DNA of 38,663 bases from Clostridia bacterium (GTDB lineage: Bacteria > Bacillota > Clostridia > Oscillospirales > CAG-272). The notes under the pieces were generated by a model. That model ran no database searches. It had not been told where the DNA came from and saw only the letters and a list, made by a program, of their open reading frames with translations. Positions 27,201 to 35,959 of this stretch are shown here, piece after piece; position 1 is the stretch's first letter; the number at the start of each line of letters is the position of its first letter. The stretch lies in contig JAFTKY010000067.1 of NCBI GenBank assembly GCA_017453005.1, positions 1-38,663 of the forward strand, given 5' to 3'. The position numbers were made by a program, and so were the translations under genes.

Positions 27201-27647
27201 GTGAAAAGATTTTTATTTATTCTGACGCTTGTTTTGTGCGGAGTGCTGCTTTGCTCGTGTATGTCGCACATTGAGGACACGAACGGCGAGGACGACCGCT
27301 CGCTCTGCTCGCTGACGGACAAGGATATAATTGACGGCACGTCAACCTTGAAGCAGGGAAGCGTGAGCAGTAAGCGCAACGACCGAGGAGAAATGAAGGT
27401 AAACAAGTTCTCGGGCGTGGAGACGGTTGACAGCATAAACGTCCGCGACGCGGCGGAGACGGTCACGTTTACGGCGACTGTTGAGAGCGGTAATTTCAGA
27501 GCCGTGATAGTCAAGGACGGAGAGATATTTGCGGAGCTTAAGACCGATGGCGAGAAGGACAGCATAACGCTGACCGAGCCGGGCAAGTACGAGCTCAAGA
27601 TTGCCGGCGAGAGCGCAAGCTTTGAGATTGAGTATAAGATAAAGTAA
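27201..27647 (+). CDS. putative lipoprotein of unknown function
   Basis: Starting at GTG 27201 the 148-residue product begins VKRFLFILTLVLCGVLLCSC: a signal peptide with a lipobox-like LCSC ending at cysteine 20. The mature part contains a beta-rich segment of about 90 residues (TFTATVESGNFRAVIVKDGE, then GKYELKIAGESASFEIEYKIK). It resembles an immunoglobulin-like or carbohydrate-binding fold, but no family is claimed. A GTG two codons upstream is also possible. It overlaps nothing and ends before a strong terminator. Confidence 0.7.
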   Translation: MKRFLFILTLVLCGVLLCSCMSHIEDTNGEDDRSLCSLTDKDIIDGTSTLKQGSVSSKRNDRGEMKVNKFSGVETVDSINVRDAAETVTFTATVESGNFRAVIVKDGEIFAELKTDGEKDSITLTEPGKYELKIAGESASFEIEYKIK

Positions 27648-27653
27648 ATAAGG

Positions 27654-27681
27654 CGGCGGTGTGAATACACCGCCGTATTTT
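27654..27681 (+). terminator. terminator after the lipoprotein gene
   Basis: A 9-bp stem CGGCGGTGT / ACACCGCCG with a GAAT loop followed by TATTTT. Confidence 0.88.
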
Positions 27682-27704
27682 GCCTTCCCAAAGCGGGGGA
27701 AGGC
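27682..27704. repeat. REP-like palindrome, second occurrence
   Basis: GCCTTCCC...GGGAAGGC, an 8-bp stem that repeats the arms of the hairpin at 19889-19909. It sits directly between a terminator and the next promoter. Confidence 0.5.
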
Positions 27705-27708
27705 TATC

Positions 27709-27739
27709 TGTTGACAGATAACTCAACACGTGATATAAT
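27709..27739 (+). promoter_or_regulatory. promoter with overlapping inverted repeat
   Basis: TTGACA (27711-27716), 17-base spacer, TATAAT (27734-27739) is a perfect sigma-A promoter. The inverted repeat TGTTGA-N8-TCAACA (27709-27728) overlaps the -35 box and could be a repressor site. Confidence 0.8.
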
Positions 27740-27780
27740 AAATAATCGGAACAGATACGGAAAGGAGTTTAACTCAAACC

Positions 27781-29355
27781 ATGATAGGAAAGCTCAAAAA
27801 GGTAAAAATATCCCCCGTTGCAATAATTCTTTCGGGAGTGCTCCTCGTTTACTTTATATATATGTGCTATCTGAACCTGTCGCTCACTCCGAGCTTTTAC
27901 TGTACGGATATGTACTCGGACATCTTGTATTCCGTGAGGGTGTGGGAAACGAAATCCATCTTTCCCGACGGCTGGGTGTTCGGCAATCAGCTTTACGTTA
28001 TAGCGACGCCCGTCCTTGCGGCATTGATATACGGCATTATCGGTCATCCCGCGCGCGCAATGGCAATAGCCACGATAATCATGGCGCTCGGCGTCTTCGC
28101 TTCGTTTTTGTGGATGCTCAGACCCGTTTTTGAGAAGATTGAGGAAAGACTGCTCGGGCTTTTGTTCTTTATTGCACTCGTCGCGTACTGCGGAGACGCT
28201 ATATATACCGTCAACGGCTGGCAGCTGTTCTTTACGATGTGCTCGTATTACGCGTGCTATATAATCACCGCGTTCATTTGCTTCGGTTGCTTTTTGCGAA
28301 GACGTGAAAAGCCAACAAGGTCGCGAATTGTCGCTTTTGTATTTGCCGTGCTGTTTTCCTTTGCGTGCGGTATGCAAAGCCTGAGGCAGACTGCGGTTAT
28401 GGTTCTGCCCATGCTTGCAGTCGAGGGTATAATGCAGCTGAAAAGCCTTATAAAGCAAAAAAAGATAGAGTGGCAGGCGCTTATTGTGACCGCGTCAATG
28501 TCCCTCTCAAACCTGCTCGGACTTTTAGTCGCAAGGCTTTTGAGTATTGCGAAAAACGAGATTTTCTCAAGCACGGAGCTTTTGGAGAAGGCAGAGCTTC
28601 CCTCGTCCGTGAATATAAGCCTTACGAATATGGCGAATTTGCTGACGGATAAGGACCACCGCGGACTTTTGTTTTTGATGGCGGTCATTATCACGGTAGT
28701 GTCGCTCCTTCAGGCAAAGCGGTTGAAGGACAAAAGCCCCAACGCGTGGGGTGTGCTGGTCTCCTTGTTCGGTATAAGCGTTCTGGGTATATTTATACTT
28801 GACGTGCATACCAAGATGTACGTCAGAAGCATATACTACTTCATGCTCGTGCCGCTTATTGCGCTTTTGCCTATATACGCGTACAGAAGATGGAGGCTTG
28901 GCAAGGCTATCACACTCGTGCTGCTTGCAATGATAGTCGTCGGTTCGTATAAGATAACTATTCTTCCCACCTCGGAGATCGCAAGCAAGTCGGAGACTAA
29001 TCTCAGCTATGAGATAAGCGATATGCTGCTTGAGCGGGGATATACCACGGTATATTCGGGCTGGAACCAATGCGAGGATATCGCAATAGCCTCGGGCGGC
29101 AGGATAACCGCGGGCTTTTGGGACAGCTCAAAGGACGTTTTCAATCCCGTAATGTATTTGTGCGATCCTTCGGTCTACGAGGTCGAGAGTGAAAAATGCG
29201 TCTACTATCTGCGCAGTGATAACCGCGATATTGCACTTCAAAGGGCTGAGGAGCAGGGAGTGACTATGACGCTTGTTGCCGAATATCCCACGTGGGGAAT
29301 ATGGTTTTACGAGGCGTCGGAGAATTTGATGCAAATGAATATGAAACAGCCGTAA
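27781..29355 (+). CDS. multi-pass membrane protein, possible GT-C glycosyltransferase
   Basis: A 524-residue protein with about ten hydrophobic helices and a C-terminal soluble domain of about 130 residues. The first extracytoplasmic loop holds DMYSD, an acidic motif placed like the catalytic loop of GT-C glycosyltransferases, which use lipid-linked sugars. This is a structural guess, not a family match I can name. The start at 27781 has AAAGGAG, with a longer than usual spacer of 13 bases. It has its own promoter and terminator. Confidence 0.6.
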   Translation: MIGKLKKVKISPVAIILSGVLLVYFIYMCYLNLSLTPSFYCTDMYSDILYSVRVWETKSIFPDGWVFGNQLYVIATPVLAALIYGIIGHPARAMAIATIIMALGVFASFLWMLRPVFEKIEERLLGLLFFIALVAYCGDAIYTVNGWQLFFTMCSYYACYIITAFICFGCFLRRREKPTRSRIVAFVFAVLFSFACGMQSLRQTAVMVLPMLAVEGIMQLKSLIKQKKIEWQALIVTASMSLSNLLGLLVARLLSIAKNEIFSSTELLEKAELPSSVNISLTNMANLLTDKDHRGLLFLMAVIITVVSLLQAKRLKDKSPNAWGVLVSLFGISVLGIFILDVHTKMYVRSIYYFMLVPLIALLPIYAYRRWRLGKAITLVLLAMIVVGSYKITILPTSEIASKSETNLSYEISDMLLERGYTTVYSGWNQCEDIAIASGGRITAGFWDSSKDVFNPVMYLCDPSVYEVESEKCVYYLRSDNRDIALQRAEEQGVTMTLVAEYPTWGIWFYEASENLMQMNMKQP

Positions 29356-29394
29356 AAAAATACGCTTATCGGTCATGCCGATAAGCGTATTTTT
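29356..29394. terminator. bidirectional terminator
   Basis: A 12-bp stem TACGCTTATCGG / CCGATAAGCGTA with a TCATG loop, flanked by A-run and T-run, between the convergent membrane-protein gene and the aconitase-family gene. Confidence 0.93.
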
Positions 29395-29396
29395 AA

Positions 29397-31643
29397 TTAA
29401 AGATTATTCTTTTCCTTGTAGTAATTCATAAGACAGCCGCAGAGGAGTATCTGCTTTTCTTCCTCGGTCAGTCCCTTGACGTAAAGTGTCAGAGGCTCTG
29501 TTCTGCCGTCCTTGCGGATCACGGTTGCACTGAATTCCTCGTCGCCGTTCATAAGAGCCTGTCTTATGCCGCCGACAAAGACGCAATCGCCCTGCTCGTA
29601 ATCAAATTTCGTGTCGGGCGCGAGCGTGAAGGGGAGAATACCCCAGTTGATACAGTTGGAGCGGTATCTCTTTGTCGCGAACTCGTAGCAGATGTTACCA
29701 AAGCCGCCAAGCACCTTCTGACAGGACGCCGCCTGCTCACGCGCCGAGCCGTCACCCGGCTTGTTTGCGAATACGCAAGAGCCGAACTGTGTGTTTTTGA
29801 CAAGCGCGTTTGCATCTCCGACCTTGGAGAGAAGTGACATAAGCTTCTCGGAGGGATTACCCTCGCGGCGGAGCTTTTCGTCTGCCGCAACCGCCTTTGA
29901 GTTGCCGACGTACTCGGGAACACGGCGGGAGAGCGCGTATTCCGAAAGACGGAGGGGATTGGAGCGCAGAGACGAGGTCTCGCCCGAGGGGATAAGCTCG
30001 TCCGTTGTGGTTACGGGATCGTGAATGACTGCCGCAAGCTCAAGCATGAGGTTGTCGGAGAGCTCGTACTGATCGGGCCAGCTCGTGATGTTAGGACCGA
30101 GAATAAGCTCGGTCTCGGGCTGGGGCTTGCCGTAGCCGTAGTAAAGTCTCTTTTCGTATACGGATTTATCAAAGGTATATTCAAGAGGCGTGTAATCGTA
30201 ATCAATATCGGTTGCCGCAGTTATTCTGCCGCCGTTTGCCGCTGTTGCGGCGATTGAGCGCGCGTCCATGAGAGCAACGCCCGAGATCTGTCCCTCACCG
30301 GGCTTTGAGCCCTCGCGGTTGGGGAAGTTACGGGTGGTGTGACGGAGAGACAAGCCGTTGTTTGCGGGAACGTCACCTGCGCCAAAGCAGGGGCCGCAGA
30401 AGGAGGGCTTGATTGTCGCGCCCGCAGCCAGAAGGTCGGCGGTCACACCCTTGCGCGTAAGCTCAAGGGATACGGGAACGCTCGTGGGATATACGGAAAG
30501 GGTGAAGTAGTCGTTGCCTGTGCTCTTGTCCTTCAAAATCGCGCCCGCCTCGACTATGCTGTCGAACATACCGCCCGAGCAGCCTGCGATAACGCCCTGG
30601 TCTGCAAGAACGGACCCGTCGGGCTGTATCTTTGAGACAAGGTCAAACTTGCACTTGGGGAATTTCTTCTTCGCCTCCTCCTCAACGGATTTGAGTATCT
30701 GCTCTGCGTTCTCCACAAATTCGTGAATCGTGTAGACGTTGGAGGGGTGGAAGGGGAGGGCTATCATGGACTCGACCTTTGAAAGGTCAATTTCTATCAG
30801 CGAATCGTAGTACGCGATGCCGCTCGGCGCAAGCTTCTTATACTGCTCGGGGCGTCCGTGTACCTCGTAGTGCTTCTGCACGACCTCGTCTGTTTCCCAG
30901 ATGGACGAAAGGCAGGTGGTCTCAGTGGTCATAACGTCAATGCCGTTACGGAAGTCGATAGGAAGGCTCTTGACGCCGGGGCCGATAAATTCAAGCACCT
31001 TGTTCTTTACAAATCCCTCCTTGAAGGTCGCGCCGACGAGTGCTAAGGCTACGTCGTGAGGGCCTATGCCGTGCTTTGGCTCACCCGTAAGATACACGAG
31101 AACCACCTCGGGGGACTTAATATCGTAGGTGTCGCGGAGCAGCTGCTTTACAAGCTCGGGGCCGCCCTCGCCAACGCCCATAGTACCGAGCGCGCCGTAA
31201 CGCGTGTGGCTGTCTGAGCCGAGTATCATCTTGCCGCAGCCCGCAAGCTCCTCGCGTGCATAGGAGTGAATGACCGACTGATTTGCGGGAACGTAAATTC
31301 CGCCGTACTTTTTAGCCGCGGACAGACCGAAAACGTGGTCGTCCTCGTTTATCGTGCCGCCAACCGCGCAAAGACTGTTGTGGCAGTTCGTCATGGCGTA
31401 GGGAATGGGGAACTCACGAAGACCGCCGATGCGCGCGGTCTGGATAATTCCAACGTATGTAATATCGTGGGAAACGAGCGCGTCAAACTTTATCTTGAGC
31501 GCGTTGTCGTCGCCCGACGTGTTGTGCGCAGAGAGAATGGATGCGGTTATCGTGTTTTTTCTCGCTTCTGCCGCCGATATGGGAGCAGTCTCGGAAATTT
31601 TTCCGTCGCAAAGAAATACGCCGCCTGCGTGGAGCTTTACCAT
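29397..31643 (-). CDS. aconitase-family hydratase (YbhJ-like)
   Basis: A 748-residue protein of the aconitase superfamily. Three [4Fe-4S] ligands are visible: C355 in IAGCSGG, and C416 and C419 in FCGPCFG. GSDSHTRYGALGTMGVGEGG near residue 142 is the substrate and cluster region. Length and domain order resemble E. coli YbhJ more than AcnA or AcnB, so the substrate may not be citrate; a TCA role is not proven. The start at 31643 has AAGGAGG; an in-frame ATG upstream adds eight residues without a site. A consensus promoter is upstream. Confidence 0.85.
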   Translation of the reverse strand: MVKLHAGGVFLCDGKISETAPISAAEARKNTITASILSAHNTSGDDNALKIKFDALVSHDITYVGIIQTARIGGLREFPIPYAMTNCHNSLCAVGGTINEDDHVFGLSAAKKYGGIYVPANQSVIHSYAREELAGCGKMILGSDSHTRYGALGTMGVGEGGPELVKQLLRDTYDIKSPEVVLVYLTGEPKHGIGPHDVALALVGATFKEGFVKNKVLEFIGPGVKSLPIDFRNGIDVMTTETTCLSSIWETDEVVQKHYEVHGRPEQYKKLAPSGIAYYDSLIEIDLSKVESMIALPFHPSNVYTIHEFVENAEQILKSVEEEAKKKFPKCKFDLVSKIQPDGSVLADQGVIAGCSGGMFDSIVEAGAILKDKSTGNDYFTLSVYPTSVPVSLELTRKGVTADLLAAGATIKPSFCGPCFGAGDVPANNGLSLRHTTRNFPNREGSKPGEGQISGVALMDARSIAATAANGGRITAATDIDYDYTPLEYTFDKSVYEKRLYYGYGKPQPETELILGPNITSWPDQYELSDNLMLELAAVIHDPVTTTDELIPSGETSSLRSNPLRLSEYALSRRVPEYVGNSKAVAADEKLRREGNPSEKLMSLLSKVGDANALVKNTQFGSCVFANKPGDGSAREQAASCQKVLGGFGNICYEFATKRYRSNCINWGILPFTLAPDTKFDYEQGDCVFVGGIRQALMNGDEEFSATVIRKDGRTEPLTLYVKGLTEEEKQILLCGCLMNYYKEKNNL

Positions 31644-31684
31644 TTTGTAGTCCTCCTTTAAGGGCAATTTGGAAAATCATATTT

Positions 31685-31713
31685 ATTATAACACTCCCGC
31701 GCGATTTAGTCAA
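31685..31713 (-). promoter_or_regulatory. promoter of the aconitase-family gene
   Basis: Minus-strand TTGACT (31713-31708), 17-base spacer, TATAAT (31690-31685). Confidence 0.8.
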
Positions 31714-31768
31714 GTAAAATGTGAAAAGATGTCTCTCTCTTTTTTGTATAAAAAATTGTCAAAATGAC

Positions 31769-31797
31769 TTGCAAAAAATATAATACTGTGATATAAT
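31769..31797 (+). promoter_or_regulatory. promoter of the 31854 gene
   Basis: TTGCAA (31769-31774), 17-base spacer, and an extended -10 TG-A-TATAAT (TATAAT at 31792-31797). Confidence 0.78.
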
Positions 31798-31853
31798 TAG
31801 TTTGTATTATTATATGCGCGTGTAGGCGCGCGGAAGGTTTGGGTTGAACAGAT

Positions 31854-32531
31854 ATGGAAAAAATCAAAAGCGTAATAAAAGAAAATCTTTTACTTATAAT
31901 GACTATCGCGGCGGCTGTCCTCATTTTCGGCGGCGTTGCTCTTATTATTCTTGGCATTACTCTTGCAAACAGCACGTTCTTTAAGGTAATGTTCATTATT
32001 ATGTCTATCGCGATGATACTTCTCGGCTGCGTGATGACGTATTTCGTATTTCTCTTGAAGGAGCAGGGAGACGAGGAGCCCAATCTGTTTTTGTACGATT
32101 CAAACAGCGGCAAGAATCTGAGTGCCGACGTGCTCACGTTTGACCTTGTAAACAAGAGAATGGGCTTCTTTATGAGCCGTGTTTCGGGCAGCATCAAGGA
32201 AATATGGACGGGCAATCTTTTTGATAACGACGAGGCGTTTGACGGCGTTGACGAGCTCAAGAGCCTTCTTGCGTACAAGATGATTTACGACCTCGCGGAC
32301 AAGGACATTCCCGCGCTCTGGGAGCTTTATCTCAATGCAAGCCCCGAGCTTATCTCTGCTATCGCAGAGTGCATGCGCAACAACGGTGACGAGTTCGGCA
32401 AGTACATAGTAAAGCTTCATTCGTCTGCAAACGGCAAGGCGGACAAGAGCAAGAAGTTCCTTCTTGACAACAAGTCCTACCTTGAGAACAAGATGTTCAA
32501 CTGCGCGAAAAATAACATTGATAAGTTCTGA
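31854..32531 (+). CDS. hypothetical membrane-anchored protein
   Basis: I do not recognise this 225-residue protein. Two membrane helices at about residues 12-37 and 42-67 are followed by a soluble cytoplasmic or external domain of 150 residues. That domain is helix-rich towards its end (ISAIAECMRNNGDEFGKYIV). The ribosome binding site is weak (GGAAGG, about 15 bases upstream). A hairpin and an HprK-like gene follow, so the two might be linked, but the spacing does not prove it. Confidence 0.7.
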   Translation: MEKIKSVIKENLLLIMTIAAAVLIFGGVALIILGITLANSTFFKVMFIIMSIAMILLGCVMTYFVFLLKEQGDEEPNLFLYDSNSGKNLSADVLTFDLVNKRMGFFMSRVSGSIKEIWTGNLFDNDEAFDGVDELKSLLAYKMIYDLADKDIPALWELYLNASPELISAIAECMRNNGDEFGKYIVKLHSSANGKADKSKKFLLDNKSYLENKMFNCAKNNIDKF

Positions 32532-32560
32532 TTTTAGCTATTACCTTCAGTAAAAACAAA

Positions 32561-32583
32561 CGGCGGAACGTTTCGTTCCGCCG
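32561..32583. terminator. strong hairpin between 31854 gene and HprK-like gene
   Basis: A perfect 10-bp stem CGGCGGAACG / CGTTCCGCCG with a TTT loop. No T-run follows on the plus strand; on the minus strand the tail is TTTGTTTTTA. It could be a partial terminator, or a stem that protects or attenuates the message. Confidence 0.5.
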
Positions 32584-32615
32584 TAAATATGAATTTTGGA
32601 AGGAGGAAGGTCGCT

Positions 32616-33317
32616 ATGTTCAAGATAAAGCTTGCGGATATAATAGTTGAAGTGGATAACCGTCAGTCGTACGTGTCTGATTACTGCAAGGACTGGCTTT
32701 GCGACGGTACTCCCGATTTTCGTGCACAGGTAACGCCCGCCGAGGTCAACTGCTATATCAAGAATTGCGGATACGAGGTCACGAGCGAGGCTGTCGAGAG
32801 AATACTTCTCTCGCGCAAAATTGCGGCAAAGCTGCCGCCCTACCACGCGTTCCTTATCCACGGCGGAGTTATGGAATACGAGGGTCACGGAATTATTTTC
32901 TCGGCAAAGCGCGGCGTTGGTAAGACCACGCACATGAACCTCTGGCGAGAGGCGTTTGGCGAGAGAGCAAAAATCGTCAACGGAGACAAGCCCGTAATCA
33001 AGCGCGAGGGCAATACCTTCGTGGCTCACGGCACCCCCTGGAGGGGCAAGGAAAATTTTGGCGACAATTCGTCTGTCAAAATTGATAAGCTCTGCTTTAT
33101 AAAGCGAGCGGATACCCCGTCGGTTGAGAAAATTTCACCTAAGCAGGCGTGGACGCGTCTGTGCAGACAGACCGTATATCCCGAGGACGCGGCGTACTAC
33201 GATGCGTTTGCAAAGGACATGGCAGATTTTCTTTCCTCGGTGGATATATACGTCATATCCGTAAATCAGGATACAGAATCTGCTCTTTACGTAAAAAATA
33301 AAATATTAACGGTTTGA
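32616..33317 (+). CDS. HPr kinase-like P-loop protein
   Basis: A 233-residue protein related to the HPr kinase/phosphorylase fold. A Walker A loop is visible in FSAKRGVGKTTH (residues 96-106), with the HAFLIHGGVMEYEGHGIIF approach to the loop that HprK-like proteins share. The N-terminal regulatory domain of true HprK is absent. Such stand-alone proteins occur near peptide-modification genes in some Firmicutes, but no partner is visible here, so the substrate is unknown. AGGAGGAAGG lies before the ATG at 32616. Its end overlaps the convergent PG-binding gene by 12 bases. Confidence 0.72.
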   Translation: MFKIKLADIIVEVDNRQSYVSDYCKDWLCDGTPDFRAQVTPAEVNCYIKNCGYEVTSEAVERILLSRKIAAKLPPYHAFLIHGGVMEYEGHGIIFSAKRGVGKTTHMNLWREAFGERAKIVNGDKPVIKREGNTFVAHGTPWRGKENFGDNSSVKIDKLCFIKRADTPSVEKISPKQAWTRLCRQTVYPEDAAYYDAFAKDMADFLSSVDIYVISVNQDTESALYVKNKILTV

Positions 33318-33854
33318 TATATCGGCAATTTTGTTGTACTGCTCGGCGAGAGAATTCCACGTTGTGCGGTCAACTACACCTGTCGGCGTCAAGCCGTTTT
33401 TTTGTTGGAATTTTGTGACGGCGTTGCGTGTTATGTCATCGTAAATTCCCGAGAGCTGAATATCACCAAAGGAATACTGCGTTCCAAGCTCGCGCAATAC
33501 GTACTGAAGTATTTGCAAATGTATCGGTGAGCTGTCTCCGTTCCAGAAATAGTCCGCAGGATACCGCGGAAACACCCTTATAGGCTCTGTGGGGGAGTGA
33601 TGGCGTCTCGATTGGTTGGCTTTTTCGCGGAGCAGCTCCCATGTCTCGATATCCGCTACACCCGTCGGTGAAAGCCCGTATTTTTTCTGGAAGCTTTTGA
33701 GCGCGTCGCGTGTCTCTTTCCCCCACACGCCGTCAATAGCTACGCTGTAAATGCCGTCGTCGTGATAAGAGAGCTGACGCAGCTCACGTTGGATAAAAGA
33801 GATCTGATCCGTTGAATCCCTTTGAATTGAGTCATTTGTTTGATCATTATACAT
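33306..33854 (-). CDS. protein with two peptidoglycan-binding domains
   Basis: A 182-residue protein made mostly of two PG_binding_1 modules: the first with VWGKETRDALKSFQKKYGLSPTG, the second with YDDITRNAVTKFQQKNGLTPTG. No enzymatic domain or signal peptide is obvious. The start at 33854 has AAGGGG eight bases upstream; a GTG three codons earlier is possible. It is the last gene of a three-gene operon of wall proteins. A convergent gene overlaps its 3' end by 12 bases. Confidence 0.85.
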   Translation of the reverse strand: MYNDQTNDSIQRDSTDQISFIQRELRQLSYHDDGIYSVAIDGVWGKETRDALKSFQKKYGLSPTGVADIETWELLREKANQSRRHHSPTEPIRVFPRYPADYFWNGDSSPIHLQILQYVLRELGTQYSFGDIQLSGIYDDITRNAVTKFQQKNGLTPTGVVDRTTWNSLAEQYNKIADISNR

Positions 33855-33877
33855 AATTATCACCCCTTGTCTGAAAA

Positions 33878-35275
33878 TTACCCGCCTACGTTATATCCGG
33901 GGAACTGTCCCTCGCGGAGCTGCGAGCCGTTGTAGAGGTCGCTGTAAACGTCGGCAATCCTGTCCCACGCAACGGGACCTACCGTGCCCGTCGCGGGAAG
34001 TCCGAACAGCTCCTGAAATGCGATGACGGACTCCTGCGTGCGCTCGCCAAAATATCCCGTGGGATTTACATCGGGTATCTCGGAATAAAAGTCGGATATA
34101 TAGCTCAGGTATTCCTGAAGAACTCTTACCGCGTCCGACTCCGAGCCGATATTGAGAAAAACGCCCGGGAAGGGTATGATATTGCCCTCGCGGTAGACAA
34201 GCGGAATAGTCCGCACGATACCGATATATGCGTTATATATTGCGCGCCATGTGTTCTCACCAACCACGCCGTCGGGGGTGAGCCCAAACACGTTCTGTGC
34301 GGCTATGACCGCGTCACGCGTGGACGAGCCGAACACTCCGTCCATGTCGAGCGAGGGAATGGTATCGTAAAACTCCGAGAGGTAGTCGAGATAGTATTGC
34401 AGGGTGGTAACTCCTATTCCGCGGCTGCCCTCGGACAGATTTCCGGGGAACTGCTGTGTCACCTCCTCGAGCGTTATGCCCTCGGAATTCAGCGCGTTTA
34501 TTCTTTTTACGCTGTTGTATATGTTCTGAAGCTTATACCACGTCGCGCGTCCGATGATGCCGTCGGGGGTAAGTCCGAACACCTCCTGAAATTTTCTGAC
34601 CGCCGCAGCTGTCTCATCCGTGAAAAAGCCAAAGGGCGGATTTATCTTTGGGATAGCAGGAAAGTTTGCGGATATGCGGTTGAGTCGTATCTGCGCGCTC
34701 CGCACCTCGTCGCCCGTGCTGCCAAGCTGCAGGGGGTAGCTTGGCACACTCGCGGTGATTCCTCTGACGGGCGCGTCGGTTATAATATCAATATCGCTTC
34801 CGTAATAATACGTGAGGATATCATAGGGCGAGTAGCCTTGATTTGCAAGCTCAAGCGAGCCCCACTGAGAGAGCCCGTCGCAGACCACCTCGATTCCATC
34901 ACAATATTGAGCAAAGAGCGGCTCGACGTTACCCTGACGGCGGACGTACTCGTTGAAAATTTCATTTACTATACTCTGCACGTTTTCAAATACATCGCGC
35001 CCGTTTACGAAGCTCTGGTCAATGGCGATGGAATTCGTGATGTCGAAATCATATCCGCGGGAGCGGTAGTATTCCGTGTAGATACGGTTGAGTGCAAAGG
35101 ATATCTGCGCGTAGATATTTGCGCGCAGGGCACTCTCGGGCCACGTAGGAAATACCTCGCTTGATGCTACGTTGGCGATATAGTCCGCAAAGCGTACCGT
35201 GACGTTTGGTGCGGCTGAGTCGGGAGGACCGAGGTGGACGGTTATAAATTCGGGGATATACGGTTGATTTGGCAT
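33878..35275 (-). CDS. SpoIID-family protein with three peptidoglycan-binding repeats
   Basis: A 465-residue protein. Residues 1-165 match the SpoIID/LytB amidase-enhancer fold: VASSEVFPTWPESALRANIYA contains the glutamate (E40) at the catalytic position of SpoIID-type transglycosylases, and DGLSQWGSLELANQGYSPYD is the second signature. Three PG_binding_1 modules follow, near residues 190-265, 285-360 and 380-455 (each with FGLTPDG or FGLPATG). No signal peptide is visible. Likely role is glycan-strand cleavage or remodelling, possibly during sporulation. The start at 35275 has AAAGGAT; a further upstream ATG adds 18 residues. Confidence 0.85.
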   Translation of the reverse strand: MPNQPYIPEFITVHLGPPDSAAPNVTVRFADYIANVASSEVFPTWPESALRANIYAQISFALNRIYTEYYRSRGYDFDITNSIAIDQSFVNGRDVFENVQSIVNEIFNEYVRRQGNVEPLFAQYCDGIEVVCDGLSQWGSLELANQGYSPYDILTYYYGSDIDIITDAPVRGITASVPSYPLQLGSTGDEVRSAQIRLNRISANFPAIPKINPPFGFFTDETAAAVRKFQEVFGLTPDGIIGRATWYKLQNIYNSVKRINALNSEGITLEEVTQQFPGNLSEGSRGIGVTTLQYYLDYLSEFYDTIPSLDMDGVFGSSTRDAVIAAQNVFGLTPDGVVGENTWRAIYNAYIGIVRTIPLVYREGNIIPFPGVFLNIGSESDAVRVLQEYLSYISDFYSEIPDVNPTGYFGERTQESVIAFQELFGLPATGTVGPVAWDRIADVYSDLYNGSQLREGQFPGYNVGG

Positions 35276-35288
35276 GGCGTTTATCCTT

Positions 35289-35933
35289 TCAGTTGTTCCG
35301 GCTTGAGGTGTCAAGCCTTGGTGCTTCACTCTCGTAGAAAATTCCCGAGTTGTAGGGATTGGCTCTGTCTGTCTCTCCGTTTTCGGGCAGGGGGACCATG
35401 TCTGCGTTCTGTACTGCGGTTATGCCGTCAAAGATTGGCACGTTTATATATTGCTGCATATTGTATCCCTCGCTTGCAACCTGAATATTATACGTAGAAT
35501 ACGACCTGCCGTTGCCGGGGGAGAGGGACGCCGAGCGCGGAGGGGCGGGCAAGGAAACCTTTGGCGTCAGCCCCGAGGAGTTTGTTTTGAGCGCGTAGAG
35601 AATATCGCCGCCGCTGCCTGTGTTGAACTCAGTCACGGTCACAAGCGCGCCCTCCAGCGGAATTGCTCCGCTTGCCGTTGTGACGCGCACTATCACGTAC
35701 CCCATGCCCGTGTTTGGCGAGGGGGATTGAGGCGCGGGGGTGGGAGGAATATTTTGCGGCGCGGTTGGAGGGACGGGCGTAGGAGAGGGCGTGACAGGTC
35801 TTGGCGTGAATGGGGAAAAAGGCGGGGGAGGGGTGCGACTGTTTTGAGTATTCCTTTCGTTTATGTTTCTATCCGTGGGCTTATTCTGAGGGCTGCTTGC
35901 GCGTCTTCTACCGTTTGGATTTGATATATACAT
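35289..35933 (-). CDS. proline-rich protein of the cell-wall operon
   Basis: A 214-residue protein. Residues 30-72 are an extended proline-rich stretch (PPPPFSPFTPRP, PSPTPVPPTAP). Residues 76-180 form a likely beta-sandwich with VIVRVTTASGAIPLEGALVTVTE, reminiscent of carboxypeptidase-regulatory-like domains. No signal peptide is apparent. AAAGGAGGT precedes the ATG. It is the first gene of the operon with the SpoIID-family and small peptidoglycan-binding proteins and may be a spore or wall structural protein; this is inferred from context. Confidence 0.75.
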   Translation of the reverse strand: MYISNPNGRRRASSPQNKPTDRNINERNTQNSRTPPPPFSPFTPRPVTPSPTPVPPTAPQNIPPTPAPQSPSPNTGMGYVIVRVTTASGAIPLEGALVTVTEFNTGSGGDILYALKTNSSGLTPKVSLPAPPRSASLSPGNGRSYSTYNIQVASEGYNMQQYINVPIFDGITAVQNADMVPLPENGETDRANPYNSGIFYESEAPRLDTSSRNN

Positions 35934-35959
35934 CTCGGTGACCTCCTTTTTTGTTCTAA

